This document shows, in pieces, positions 26,373-35,545 of a stretch of 64,000 nt of DNA. Each line of letters opens with the position of its first letter. The first letter of the stretch is position 1. Below the pieces are notes generated by a model. That model saw only the letters and a list, made by a program, of their open reading frames with translations, ran no database searches and was not told the origin of the DNA. The DNA is taken from assembly GCA_913055635.1 (NCBI GenBank), contig CAJXLK010000007.1, forward strand, positions 1 to 64,000, given 5' to 3'. The stretch comes from an uncultured Bacteroidota bacterium. Its GTDB lineage: Bacteria; Bacteroidota; Bacteroidia; Bacteroidales; UBA12077. The position numbers and the translations under genes are program-made.

Positions 26373-26400
26373 TTTTTGTATCTTATTGCTGGAATTCGTA

Positions 26401-26487
26401 CCCCCGCTTAGCGGGGTCAGATTAGTCCCGGACAAGTTCACCCCGCTAAGCGGGGTGAAAAAATTATCCGACCCCGCTAAGCGGGGT
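26401..26487. repeat. Cluster of 17-bp palindromes (REP-like), second locus
   Basis: Three copies of the same palindrome as at 18742: 26402-26417 (CCCCGCTTAGCGGGGT), 26440-26456 and 26471-26487 (both exact ACCCCGCTAAGCGGGGT), spaced 31-39 bp apart. They fill most of the 159-bp gap between the ArsC-like gene and class I fumarase, both on the plus strand. The copies could fold singly or pair with each other. A terminator, transcript-end protector or protein-binding site are all possible roles. Confidence 0.85.
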
Positions 26488-26531
26488 TCGGGGTTAAAAA
26501 CCGCCGTAACTCAAACCAAAATAAACGCCCT

Positions 26532-28151
26532 ATGCCAACGCCCGAATTTAAGTACCAGAACCCCTTCCCATTGGGAAAAGATGAGACAGAATACTATCTG
26601 CTCACCAAAGACCATGTATCCGTGGCTCAGTTTGAGGGCCAGGAAGTGTTGAAAGTCGAGCCCGAGGGGCTCACCGAGCTTGCCAAAGCCGCCTTCCACG
26701 ACAACAATTTCCTCTTGCGCAGCGAACATCTACAGCAGGTGGCCAACATCCTCCACGACGAGGAGGCCAGTGAAAACGACAAATACGTGGCCCTGACCAT
26801 GTTGCGCAATGCAGAAGTCTCTTCCAAAGGCAAGCTACCCTTCTGCCAGGATACGGGAACGGCCACCATTTTTGCCGAAAAGGGTCAGCAGGTTTGGACC
26901 GGTGGCGGCGATGAAATCTCCCTGTCCAAAGGCGTTTATGAAACCTATACCAGCGAAAACCTGCGCTATTCCCAAACCATCCCACTGGACATGTATAAGG
27001 AACAAAACTCCGGCACCAATCTGCCCGCGCAGATCGACATCCATGCCACCGACGGGCCGGAATACCATTTCCTCTTTGTAGCCAAGGGCGGGGGATCAGC
27101 CAACAAGACGGCCCTTTTTCAGCAAACCAAAGCCCTGCTCAACCCCGAAAAGCTGGAAAATTTCCTGGTGGAAAAACTCAAGTCGCTCGGCACTGCCGCC
27201 TGTCCGCCCTATCATGTGGCTTTTGTTATTGGGGGAACCTCGGCCGAGGCCAACCTGAAGACCGTCAAACTGGCTTCCACCAAATACCTGGATCAACTCC
27301 CCACCCATGGCAATGAAGGAGGGCAAGCTTTTCGCGACACCCAGCTGGAAGACAAAATACTTAAAGCTGCCTACAACCTGGGTATTGGCGCCCAGTTTGG
27401 CGGCAAATACTTTGCCCTGGATGTGCGCATCATTCGCCTGCCGCGTCATGGCGCTTCCTGCCCGGTGGGTATGGGCGTCTCCTGCTCGGCCGATCGCAAC
27501 ATCAAGGCCAAGATCAACAAAGACGGTATCTGGCTTGAAAAGCTGGAGCAGCATCCGGGCCGTTTCATTCCAAAGGAATATCGAAAGAAAGAAGAAGACG
27601 GAGCAGTCACCATCGACCTGGATCAGCCCATGAAAGATGTACTGGCCGAACTGACCAGGCATCCGGTGGGTACCCGCTTGTCGCTCAGCGGAACCATCAT
27701 CGTGGGCCGCGATATTGCCCATGCCAAACTCAAAGAACGCCTGGATAAAGGTGAAGGGCTGCCGCAATACATCAAGGAACACCCCATTTATTACGCCGGT
27801 CCGGCCAAAAAACCCGAAGACATGCCCTCCGGGTCGTTCGGACCAACCACCGCCGGCAGAATGGATCCCTATGTTGAACCCTTCCAGCGCAATGGCGGCA
27901 GCATGGTGATGATCGCCAAAGGCAACCGCAGCCAGCAAGTGACCGACGCCTGCAAAAAATACGGTGGCTTCTACCTGGGCAGCATCGGTGGCCCGGCAGC
28001 CATCCTGGCCCAGGAAAACATCACCAATGTCGAACTGCTGGAATACCCAGAGCTGGGAATGGAAGCCATCTACAAAATCGAAGTAAAGGATTTTCCGGCT
28101 TTCATTTTGGTCGATGACAAAGGCAATGACTTTTACAAGATGGGTCAATAA
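26532..28151 (+). CDS. Class I fumarate hydratase (iron-sulfur)
   Basis: 539 residues, the one-chain class I form with alpha- and beta-type domains fused. Cysteines that fit [4Fe-4S] binding occur in [20 protein letters not shown] and [13 protein letters not shown]. The C-terminal beta-type domain includes [20 protein letters not shown] and ASFGPTTA-like [16 protein letters not shown]. It interconverts fumarate and L-malate in the cytoplasm; class I enzymes are oxygen-sensitive and work best under low oxygen. It is followed after 506 bp by a class II fumarase that shares no ancestry with it. The symbol is left empty because fumA and fumB cannot be told apart here. Confidence 0.93.
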   Translation: MPTPEFKYQNPFPLGKDETEYYLLTKDHVSVAQFEGQEVLKVEPEGLTELAKAAFHDNNFLLRSEHLQQVANILHDEEASENDKYVALTMLRNAEVSSKGKLPFCQDTGTATIFAEKGQQVWTGGGDEISLSKGVYETYTSENLRYSQTIPLDMYKEQNSGTNLPAQIDIHATDGPEYHFLFVAKGGGSANKTALFQQTKALLNPEKLENFLVEKLKSLGTAACPPYHVAFVIGGTSAEANLKTVKLASTKYLDQLPTHGNEGGQAFRDTQLEDKILKAAYNLGIGAQFGGKYFALDVRIIRLPRHGASCPVGMGVSCSADRNIKAKINKDGIWLEKLEQHPGRFIPKEYRKKEEDGAVTIDLDQPMKDVLAELTRHPVGTRLSLSGTIIVGRDIAHAKLKERLDKGEGLPQYIKEHPIYYAGPAKKPEDMPSGSFGPTTAGRMDPYVEPFQRNGGSMVMIAKGNRSQQVTDACKKYGGFYLGSIGGPAAILAQENITNVELLEYPELGMEAIYKIEVKDFPAFILVDDKGNDFYKMGQ

Positions 28152-28289
28152 GCGGTCTCCTGCTATCCACTCCTATAGATCCGGCAGGGACAAACGGGTG
28201 CCCAAAAAAACATCACCCCAAACGGGTGGCAGGGCACCATTGACCGATAATTGTTGCCACAAGAGGAATAACCTTCTGCTGAGGCTGCC

Positions 28290-28432
28290 GGCAAACCCCT
28301 GTCAAAAACATCGGTGCCAGAAGACTGTTGGTTGGCAGATCCCTATCAAAAATCCTAGTACCAGGGAATTGTTGGCCGGCAAACCCCTGTAAAAATCTCG
28401 TTACCAGTTAATTATTGACCGGCAAACCCCTG
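28290..28432. repeat. Diverged 44-bp tandem repeat array between the two fumarase genes
   Basis: Units begin with GGCAAACCCCTGT or a close variant at 28290, 28334, 28378 and 28421, that is 44, 44 and 43 bp apart. Each continues with CAAAAA..., a TCGGTGCCAG-like block and a (A/G)GAATTGTTGG-like end. The copies differ at about a quarter of positions, so the array is old. The fourth unit runs into the perfect inverted repeat at 28433-28492. 28152-28289 has shorter GGTGCCC/GGGCACC-type inverted repeats but no gene. Confidence 0.75.
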
Positions 28433-28492
28433 TCAACATAACCGGTGCCAGAGAATCTGAATGAATCACTTCTCTGGCACCGGTTATGTTGA
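28433..28492. repeat. Perfect 23-bp inverted repeat (14-nt loop)
   Basis: Arm 28433-28455 starts TCAACATAACCGGTGCC, and the other arm 28470-28492 ends GGCACCGGTTATGTTGA; all 23 positions pair. The 14-nt loop is 28456-28469. The left arm is the second half of the fourth 44-bp unit, so the right arm looks like an inverted copy of a repeat unit. There is no T-run after it, so it is not a standard intrinsic terminator. A second, smaller hairpin (CTGCCCCCTG 28535-28544 with CAGGGGGCAG 28556-28565) follows. Confidence 0.8.
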
Positions 28493-28534
28493 TGCCTGCC
28501 TAAACCCCACCTGTTGAAACACTTACGGTCCAGC

Positions 28535-28565
28535 CTGCCCCCTGTCACATCAGGCCAGGGGGCAG
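28535..28565. repeat. 10-bp GC-rich hairpin upstream of fumC
   Basis: CTGCCCCCTG (28535-28544) pairs perfectly with CAGGGGGCAG (28556-28565) around an 11-nt loop. It is about 90 bp before the class II fumarase start and could be in its leader. No U-run follows. Confidence 0.55.
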
Positions 28566-28657
28566 AGCAGGTATACAAACCGGCAGCACCGAAACATGGC
28601 CGGCACACCGCCAGCCATTCAAACCATTTTAAGCGGCATTTGTTGGACATATAAAAA

Positions 28658-30049
28658 ATGATGCATTACAGAACTGAACACGATACAATGGGAGCGGTAA
28701 AAGTACCGGCCGATAAGTATTGGGGGGCTCAAACCCAGCGTTCTCTGGAAAATTTTCAGATTGGCCGCCAGGCTTCGATGCCGGCTGAAATCATCCATGC
28801 CTTTGGTTATCTGAAAAAGGCAGCTGCCATCACCAATCATCACCTGGGTGTTTTACCGGGGGAAAAGAAAGATCTGATTGCAGCGGTATGCGACGAGATC
28901 ACCGCTGGCAAACTTGATGAACATTTTCCGCTGGTCATCTGGCAAACCGGATCAGGCACACATACCAACATGAACGTCAACGAAGTCATTGCCAACCGGG
29001 GGCACGTGATCAGGGGTGGCAGACTGGGGGAAGGCACCCGGGTGCTTCACCCCAATGACGATGTCAACAAATCGCAGTCTTCCAACGACACTTTTCCCAC
29101 TGCCATGCACATTGCGGCCTACCGGATGCTGCAAGACAATACCCTTCCCTCCCTGAAAAGTCTTGGCGCCGGGTTACACGATAAAAGCCTGGCATTCAAA
29201 GATATTACCAAAACCGGGCGCACCCACCTGATGGATGCGACGCCCCTAACCCTCGGCCAGGAATTTTCCGGCTACGCCTCCCAGATTGATCATGGCATAA
29301 AGGCTTTACGAGCAACCCTTGATCACCTCAGCGAATTGGCCCTGGGAGGAACGGCGGTAGGAACCGGGCTCAACGCTCCACCCCGTTATACTGCTATAGT
29401 GGCCGAAGAAATTGCCAGACTAACCGGAATGCCTTTTCAAACCGCCGAAAATAAATTCGAATCACTCGCGGCACACGATGCCATCGTGGAGGCCCACGGC
29501 GCCCTTAAAACCATTGCCGTAAGCCTGATGAAAATCGGCAATGACATCCGCATGCTGGGTTCCGGCCCCCGCTGTGGCATAGGGGAAATCAACCTCCCGG
29601 TAAACGAACCGGGCTCTTCCATCATGCCGGGAAAAGTCAATCCCACCCAAGCAGAAGCCCTTACAATGGTCAGTGCCCAGGTGATGGGCAACGACGTAGC
29701 CATTCATACAGGTGGCTCCAATGGCCAATATGAACTCAATGCTTTTAAACCCATGATGATTGCCAATTTTCTGGAATCAGCCCGCCTCATAGGCGATGCC
29801 ACCCTCTCATTCACCGAAAAATGCGTGCGGGGCATCCAACCCAACCCGAAAAACATCAACAGACACCTGCAAAACTCACTGATGCTGGTCACTGCACTAA
29901 ACAATCATATCGGCTATGAAAAAGCTGCTGAAATCGCACAAAAAGCCCACCGCGAAGACAAAACCCTGCGACAGGCTGCCACTGAAACGGGATACCTGAC
30001 TCAAAGACAATTCGACAATTGGGTCAATCCCCGCAATATGACCCAATGA
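28658..30049 (+). CDS. fumC: Class II fumarate hydratase
   Basis: 463 residues of the aspartase/fumarase superfamily. Conserved blocks: [56 protein letters not shown], and the signature [13 protein letters not shown] with the flexible catalytic loop Ser. It is a homotetramer that hydrates fumarate to L-malate in the TCA cycle without an iron-sulfur cluster, so it stays active under oxidative or iron-poor conditions, unlike the class I enzyme just upstream. Start at the first of two adjacent ATG codons (28658 or 28661). A repeat-rich 506-bp region separates the two fumarase genes. Confidence 0.95.
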   Translation: MMHYRTEHDTMGAVKVPADKYWGAQTQRSLENFQIGRQASMPAEIIHAFGYLKKAAAITNHHLGVLPGEKKDLIAAVCDEITAGKLDEHFPLVIWQTGSGTHTNMNVNEVIANRGHVIRGGRLGEGTRVLHPNDDVNKSQSSNDTFPTAMHIAAYRMLQDNTLPSLKSLGAGLHDKSLAFKDITKTGRTHLMDATPLTLGQEFSGYASQIDHGIKALRATLDHLSELALGGTAVGTGLNAPPRYTAIVAEEIARLTGMPFQTAENKFESLAAHDAIVEAHGALKTIAVSLMKIGNDIRMLGSGPRCGIGEINLPVNEPGSSIMPGKVNPTQAEALTMVSAQVMGNDVAIHTGGSNGQYELNAFKPMMIANFLESARLIGDATLSFTEKCVRGIQPNPKNINRHLQNSLMLVTALNNHIGYEKAAEIAQKAHREDKTLRQAATETGYLTQRQFDNWVNPRNMTQ

Positions 30050-30640
30050 TTAACCTAACTATAATGACAAAAAGAGAAGGACTAAATTTCAATCAATGAT
30101 TAGAACAATTCCCATTGAATCACGTGGGTCACCTGCCTTATTGACTTGCCTGAGACACCCTTTCCTAAGCTATATTGATAAGCAATGTTTCAATCAGTAA
30201 TTGGAACAATTAAACCCCTAATATTAACGTTGACAAGCTGCAAAGATAAAACACTGATTTATAAATGGATGGGGTTTATACATGAGGCCAAACCCTTACC
30301 TGCTCAACAGCATATAAAAATCAATCATTTTTTATTGCAAACGATTGCATTTTTATGGAACTTTAACATAGGTTGTATCGTACAAGATATCAAAGGATAA
30401 CAACCAAAAAATCCAAAAAAAAGGGAGCAGCATGAAAGGAGGTCATTTTCCAAAACACAAAACAATAACCCGGGCCGGGTCGACGCTCCCATACCAGACC
30501 ATACGCCCGATCAAGATACATCCCGGAGGTTCAGAAGCAGGGGGCTGCAGCTGAATTTTCCTGATGTGGCCGTTAAATGATGCGTGGCCTGCATGTTTAT
30601 TAACCAAATCAATTGTTGATCCATCAAAACCTGGGGAGCC
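30050..30640. other. 591-bp intergenic region with a 24-bp direct repeat
   Basis: AT-rich in its first part. A 24-bp direct repeat occurs at 30087-30110 and 30188-30211 (TTTCAATCA.T.ATT.GAACAATT, about 20 of 24 identical), 101 bp apart. A possible 40-codon ORF runs from 30432 to 30554 on the plus strand, with a GGGAGC stretch before it, but nothing supports it as a gene. No RNA gene or clear promoter is visible. Confidence 0.5.
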
Positions 30641-30967
30641 ATGAAAACCACAAGCACCAGAAAAGAAGCCATCAGGCTTACCGTCAAGTCCACTCGCCGC
30701 ATTTATGAGGCTGTTAGAGAAGGACGTATCTCTTACTACTATGGTAAGAAGCTGGTATCCCATTACTGGGAAAAACTGAATCTGACCGAAGAAGAAGTTG
30801 CCCGCTACTTTGACAATCCCGACAAGGAGAAGGCCGCTCACCACGGGCTGCTATCCTCCGGTGATTGCCTGACCAGGGCCCAGAAACATGAATGCCAGTA
30901 TGCGCTCAAGTATTTTGGTTTAACCGGGAAAAGTAAAATTCATCAAGCCACACAAAAAGCACAATAG
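30641..30967 (+). CDS. Hypothetical small basic protein
   Basis: 108 residues, rich in Lys, Arg and Glu, starting MKTTSTRKEAIRLTVKSTRR. Predicted mainly helical, with no signal peptide, membrane segment or motif that I recognise. Codon use is like the neighbours and the charge pattern is protein-like, which supports it over the overlapping minus-strand ORF. It is flanked by an intergenic region before it and a strong terminator-like hairpin after it (31150-31195), consistent with a single-gene transcript. Function unknown; nucleic-acid binding is possible from the charge but not shown. Confidence 0.5.
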   Translation: MKTTSTRKEAIRLTVKSTRRIYEAVREGRISYYYGKKLVSHYWEKLNLTEEEVARYFDNPDKEKAAHHGLLSSGDCLTRAQKHECQYALKYFGLTGKSKIHQATQKAQ

Positions 30968-31149
30968 CACAAACACTCGGGTTGCCCGGTGAAGCGTGTT
31001 TAGCGCTCACGCGGGGTAAAGCATCAAAGGGATAAGAATTGATCAACAAGCACCCATTTGCGGTCAAAATCATGACAAAACAAAGCCCTCTTAAGGGGTT
31101 TACCCAATAAGCGGTACACCTTTTGATCAGTTTAAACCTATCGCTCCTA

Positions 31150-31195
31150 CAGATCCACGCCGAAATGATTGACACCGGCGTGGATCTGCTTTTTT
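31150..31195 (+). terminator. Intrinsic terminator after the 108-aa gene
   Basis: A perfect 13-bp stem, CAGATCCACGCCG (31150-31162) with CGGCGTGGATCTG (31176-31188), and a 13-nt loop, followed by C and six Ts on the plus strand. The part around it (30968-31350, 383 bp) holds no gene; the 3' part is a tandem repeat array. Confidence 0.75.
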
Positions 31196-31233
31196 GGGTC
31201 TTACCTCCATCTTGCCCCGGCAAGCTTCCACGA

Positions 31234-31400
31234 AAAATGCTACTGCGATTGACCTCGAGATGGATCTGAAGGCTTCAGTATTCTGCGGAGAATTCTTCAG
31301 CAAATCAACGTTGAAATAAATTTCCCGGCTGCGGTATTCGTCTAAAAATGCTACAACGGGTCAACGTCGAAGTGAATCTGGAGGCTGCGGAAAGAGGCGT
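31234..31400. repeat. Diverged 56-bp tandem repeats that include the 3' end of priA
   Basis: Anchor hexamers ATTGAC (31248), ATCAAC (31304) and GTCAAC (31360) are exactly 56 bp apart and sit in longer similar blocks (for example CTCGAGATGGATCTGAAGGC and GTCGAAGTGAATCTGGAGGC). The flank AAAAATGCTAC recurs at 31234 and 31344. The last unit is the coding end of priA (SLQIHFDVDPL and stop); the middle and first units still translate on the minus strand to a similar peptide (SREIYFNVDLL; SLQIHLEVN) but with stops. This looks like repeated local duplication of the gene's end, followed by decay. Confidence 0.65.
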
Positions 31401-33828
31401 TTTTTTTAAGCTGATCGGCTTTCCCCAATATAACGGTTTTGGATTGGGAGAGGGATTTTTCCTTTTCAATTTTAACGATCAGGTGTTTCAGGTAATAATT
31501 CTGTATGCGCCCAACGATGGGATCCTGGGGGCCCAATACGCGGTAGCCGAATGGCTTTTTCAGTTCATCGACCAGTTTTCGGGCTGCATCATTCAGTACA
31601 TCCGGTTTTTTATGCTTCATCAAAATGCGGATCAGTTTATAGAAAGGGGGATACATAAATTCCTTTCGTTCCTGGAGCTGACTTTGATACATCCGGTAAT
31701 AATCGGTATGGAGCACATTATGAATGATGGGATGGGAGGTCTGGCTGGTCTGTATGATCACCTCTCCCCGCTTCTTTTTCCGGCCGGCCCGTCCGCTGAC
31801 CTGGGCCATCAGTTGGTAGCTCCTTTCAAAAGCCCTAAAATCAGGAAAATTCAAAAGATTATCGGCATTAAGCACCCCGACAACACTGACGTTGTCAAAA
31901 TCCAGGCCTTTGGTCACCATCTGGGTGCCCACCAGGACATCAATCTGCTGGTCTTCAAAGGCCTGGATGATTTTCTCATAGGCATGGCGCGATCGGGTTG
32001 AATCCAGGTCCATTCGTTTTATCCGGGCCTCGGGGAAATAGATCTGGATTTCATCCTCCACTTTCTCGGTACCAAATCCGCGGGTAATGATGTTGTGGCT
32101 ACCACACACCGGGCAGGTATCGGGAATAGGTTGGGTAAATCCGCAATAGTGGCACACCAGTTTTTTGGACTGGCGGTGATAGGTCAGGCTCACGTCGCAG
32201 TGCTTACACTGGGGGATCCAGTTGCAGTCGGCGCATTCCAGGTAAGGAGCGAAGCCCCGCCGGTTCTGGAAAAGGATCACCTGTTCCCGGTTATCCAGGG
32301 CTTTTTGCATGTGGTCGATCAACAGCGGGGTAAAATGGCTGTTCATCTTTTTCTTGCGCCGGGCTTCCAATACATCCCCGACAAGGATTTGGGGCAACTG
32401 AATATCCAGGTAACGGGTGAACAATTCCACCAGGCCGTACTTGCCTTTGCGGGCATTGTAATAGCTCTCGATGGAAGGGGTGGCTGTTCCCAGCAGCGCT
32501 TTGGCCCCGTGCATGGTAGCCAGCATAATGGCCACGTCCCGGGCATGATACCGCGGCGCCGGATCAAACTGCTTGTAGGTGTTCTCATGCTCCTCATCCA
32601 CAATGACCAGGCCCAGCCTGGAAAAAGGAAGAAAAACGGAAGAGCGCACCCCCAGAATCACCTGGTAATCACTACCCCCGGAATCATTCAGCAACTGGTT
32701 ATATATCTCAACCCGCTCATTATCCGGGAATTTCGAATGATACACCCCTACCTGATTGCCAAAAACCGCCTTCAGCCGCTGAATAATCTGGGATGTCAGG
32801 GCGATTTCAGGCAGCAGGTATAAAACCTGATTGCCCCGCTCCAGCTGCTCGCGGATCAGATGAATATACAATTCTGTTTTCCCGCTGGAAGTAACCCCGT
32901 GCAGCAACACCACATCCTTCTGCTCAAACTCCTGCTTTATTTGCCCACAGGCTTCCTGCTGAGCCGAGGTTAATGGCTTGATCTGATCTTCGCCCGCATC
33001 GCCATTCTTCAGCCGGCTAACCTCCTGTTGTTCTTCGCGAAGGATATCTTTGTCGACCAAACCCTTTATCACGGAAGAACTCACCGAAGCTTCCTTCAAC
33101 AAGTCCTGCTTTTTGATATTCTTCAGGGGGTGTGGCCCGTTGCTGCGCATCATGCGAATCACCCGCATCACAACTTCTACCTGCCGCGGGGCATTGCTAA
33201 GCCGGTCAAAAACCTCGTTCAGCTTTTGCTGATCATCAATGGGAAAATTAAGGGACAAATAGCTCTCTTTCCTGGGTTTATAGGATTCCCGCAGCTTTTC
33301 CTCCACCGATAGGGCTCCCTTGTTCATCAGCTCATTGACGATGGGCAAAACATCCTTCCGGCCGGTTTTCTCGGTCAGGTCTTTCAGGCCGGTGACCTGT
33401 TGGTCGCGCACCAATTCCAGAACAAGAGCCTCCTTATCAGTGAGTTCACCAGGCCGGTCAAAAGAAGATTTGGACACCACCCGGGTTTCACTCTCAAGCT
33501 TAAGACCTGAAGGCAGGGCAGCTTTATAGACATCGCCCAGGGTGCACATGTAGTATTTGGAGAGCCATTCCCAGAGTCTGAGCTGAATGGGGTTGATCAC
33601 TGGTTGATCATCGAGCACAGTCTCTACGGGCTTGGTGCGGTACTGAGAAGGCTTTTGACGGTGCAGGCGGTAGATAATGGCTGAATAATACTTGCGCCGG
33701 CCGAACTGAACAATCACCCGTTGGCCGGTGGCTATACGATCCTGATGAGCAGGGTCTACGTGGTAGGTAAAAGCCCCGGGCAAAGCCAGGGGCAGGATCA
33801 CATCCACATATAAACCGTTGTCCTTCAT
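31351..33828 (-). CDS. priA: Primosomal protein N' (replication restart helicase PriA)
   Basis: 825 residues. An N-terminal DNA-binding part (about 1-110), a winged-helix-like insert, then the helicase core: Walker A GVTSSGKTELY, DEEH box VIVDEEHENTY, motif III LGTATPS, and eight zinc-binding Cys in CADCNWIPQCKHCDVSLTY and CHYCGFTQPIPDTCPVCG. The C-terminal helicase lobe carries ATQ-like GTQMVTKGLDF and QVSGRAGR. It reloads the replisome at stalled forks. Transcribed alone on the minus strand. Its last 17 codons are one unit of a 56-bp tandem repeat that continues past the stop. Confidence 0.95.
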   Translation of the reverse strand: MKDNGLYVDVILPLALPGAFTYHVDPAHQDRIATGQRVIVQFGRRKYYSAIIYRLHRQKPSQYRTKPVETVLDDQPVINPIQLRLWEWLSKYYMCTLGDVYKAALPSGLKLESETRVVSKSSFDRPGELTDKEALVLELVRDQQVTGLKDLTEKTGRKDVLPIVNELMNKGALSVEEKLRESYKPRKESYLSLNFPIDDQQKLNEVFDRLSNAPRQVEVVMRVIRMMRSNGPHPLKNIKKQDLLKEASVSSSVIKGLVDKDILREEQQEVSRLKNGDAGEDQIKPLTSAQQEACGQIKQEFEQKDVVLLHGVTSSGKTELYIHLIREQLERGNQVLYLLPEIALTSQIIQRLKAVFGNQVGVYHSKFPDNERVEIYNQLLNDSGGSDYQVILGVRSSVFLPFSRLGLVIVDEEHENTYKQFDPAPRYHARDVAIMLATMHGAKALLGTATPSIESYYNARKGKYGLVELFTRYLDIQLPQILVGDVLEARRKKKMNSHFTPLLIDHMQKALDNREQVILFQNRRGFAPYLECADCNWIPQCKHCDVSLTYHRQSKKLVCHYCGFTQPIPDTCPVCGSHNIITRGFGTEKVEDEIQIYFPEARIKRMDLDSTRSRHAYEKIIQAFEDQQIDVLVGTQMVTKGLDFDNVSVVGVLNADNLLNFPDFRAFERSYQLMAQVSGRAGRKKKRGEVIIQTSQTSHPIIHNVLHTDYYRMYQSQLQERKEFMYPPFYKLIRILMKHKKPDVLNDAARKLVDELKKPFGYRVLGPQDPIVGRIQNYYLKHLIVKIEKEKSLSQSKTVILGKADQLKKNASFRSLQIHFDVDPL

Positions 33829-33926
33829 AATGCAAGAAAGCCTGCTCCAACAGCAGTAAGGCGATTTAAGTATTGATCAATATAAAAGACGTATTAAAGG
33901 TGATTCATCCACCTGATATTAAGCCA

Positions 33927-34295
33927 TCATCTGTTTTTATCGGCTCTGTCGCCATGGAACCCGCATGCTTCATACATCGTCTTGCTGTGTAAGTCCGTGC
34001 ATGTGGATTGCATACGGATAAAATTTAAATAACAGTCCGTATTTCAGTATAATATAATAATAGCAAACAATTCGTTGGTCTCAGTAGCCTCTGCCATGGA
34101 ACCCGCATGTTTTATTCATTGCCTTGTTGTGTAGGTCCTTGCATGAGGGTTTCATTCTTATAAAGCTTACTTAACAGTTTGTATTTCAGTATAATAATAG
34201 AATGTAATTCGTTGGTCTCGGTAACCTCTGCCATGGAACCCGCATGTTTTATTCATTACCTTGTTGTGTAAGTGCTTAAATGCAGGTTTCAATTG
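33927..34295. repeat. Tandem array of about 140-bp units, each with a 65-bp imperfect palindrome
   Basis: Three copies of the palindrome core GCCATGGAACCCGCATG start at 33951, 34093 and 34230 (142 and 137 bp apart). Copies 2 and 3 share a flank with TATTTCAGTATAATA and TTCGTTGGTCTC; copy 1 shares the CATCATC...TATCGGCTCT flank with the copy at 20077. In each copy the arms still pair (for example GGAACCCGCATG with the reverse complement of CATGAGGGTTTC). The array fills the 474-bp gap between pfkA and priA, both on the minus strand, and has no ORF of note. Confidence 0.8.
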
Positions 34296-34302
34296 AAAAA
34301 AA

Positions 34303-35283
34303 TCAAATCGATAGGATATCCTGAATATCCACCAGGCGCCGGTTGACATCCTTATGGTGCTTAATGGTCCGGTTAAAGGGAATATGAACAACTTCCCGGT
34401 TCATCAGACCTACCATAACGCTTTTCTGGTCATCCAAAAGGGCATCAACAGCAGCTACCCCCAACTGACTGGCAATAACCCGATCGAAGGCCGAGGGAGA
34501 ACCACCCCGCTGAATATGTCCTAAAACGGTTACCCTGATGTCATACCCCTCGAACTGATCCTTCACCTGTTCGGCAATATTAAAAGCCCCGCCTGTTTCA
34601 TCCCCCTCAGCCACCAAAATGATATTGCTCAGCTTGCTGCGTTTATAACCAGCTTCCAGATGCTCTCTCAGCGACGTGGTATCAAAATTCAACTCGGGAA
34701 TCAATATGGCCTCAGCCCCACAGGCAATTCCACCACGCAGGGCCAAAAAACCAGCATCCTTGCCCATCACCTCTACAAAAAACAACCGGTTATGAGAACT
34801 TGCCGTATCCCGAATCTTATCGACTGCCTCCACAATGGTATTCAAGGCGGTATCATAACCAATGGTGTAATCGGTGCCATAAAGGTCATTGTCGATGGTC
34901 CCGGGAATGCCCACCACCGGGATGTTGTGTTCAAGTGAAAACATCCGGGCCCCTTTAAAGGTACCGTCTCCTCCGATAACCACCAACCCGTCAATACCCT
35001 CTTCACTGACCTGATTATAGGCCTTACGGCGTCCCTCCTCTGTCATAAACTCCTCACTGCGGGCTGATTTTAACATGGTACCCCCGCGCTGAATGATATC
35101 GCTTACCATGTGCGACTCCAGGCGCCTGAAATTTTTGTCGATCATTCCCTGGTAACCATTCTTGATGCCGACCACCTCAATGCCATGATAAAGAGCTGTT
35201 CGTGCGACGGCCCGGATGGCCGCATTCATCCCCGGGGCATCCCCACCACTGGTCAAAACTCCTATTTTCCTCATATTTACCAT
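34303..35283 (-). CDS. pfkA: ATP-dependent 6-phosphofructokinase
   Basis: 326 residues (323 if the ATG at 35274 is used). ATP-binding loop LTSGGDAPGMNAAIRA, GGDGTFKGA, and the catalytic PGTIDNDLYGTDYTIGYDTALNT with the general-base Asp; effector and substrate region FVEVMGKDAGFLAL. Gly at the position after the GGDG block fits ATP rather than pyrophosphate use. It commits fructose 6-phosphate to glycolysis and, in typical bacterial PfkA, is allosterically controlled. It stands alone on the minus strand between cmk and priA, with a repeat array at its 3' side. Confidence 0.95.
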   Translation of the reverse strand: MVNMRKIGVLTSGGDAPGMNAAIRAVARTALYHGIEVVGIKNGYQGMIDKNFRRLESHMVSDIIQRGGTMLKSARSEEFMTEEGRRKAYNQVSEEGIDGLVVIGGDGTFKGARMFSLEHNIPVVGIPGTIDNDLYGTDYTIGYDTALNTIVEAVDKIRDTASSHNRLFFVEVMGKDAGFLALRGGIACGAEAILIPELNFDTTSLREHLEAGYKRSKLSNIILVAEGDETGGAFNIAEQVKDQFEGYDIRVTVLGHIQRGGSPSAFDRVIASQLGVAAVDALLDDQKSVMVGLMNREVVHIPFNRTIKHHKDVNRRLVDIQDILSI

Positions 35284-35545
35284 AAAAGGTCCATTAAAAA
35301 AAATTAAACACTAGTATTTGGGCTGATCTTCCCTGACCTGATTACCCAGACCACCTGATTCTACTAAAATGGCCCCTCATCAGATAAACAACCAAAGACC
35401 AACCCCTGTTTCATGAAGTTCGAAAGAACTACAAAGATAAAATCAAAATGGGATAAAACATATGTTTGGCTGCCAAAATAGATAAAGCTTGAACACAAAA
35501 GGAACACCCTTCGTTTTAAGCAAGGGTATTTGGATGAGGCTCGTT

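Noticed and set aside
27096-28148. Long minus-strand ORF (350 aa) opposite class I fumarase
   Set aside because: It is a mirror of a strongly conserved gene with high third-position GC; its protein is His/Gly/Phe-rich without any motif.
28290-28492. Integron attC array
   Set aside because: Units are short, in one direction and without gene cassettes between them; no integrase gene and no clear attC core sites.
30087-30211. CRISPR array
   Set aside because: Only two imperfect copies, 101 bp apart, no third copy at a matching interval and no cas gene.
30443-30844. Minus-strand 133-aa ORF opposite the hypothetical gene
   Set aside because: Composition is shadow-like, and the plus-strand ORF has better charge pattern, codon use and a terminator.
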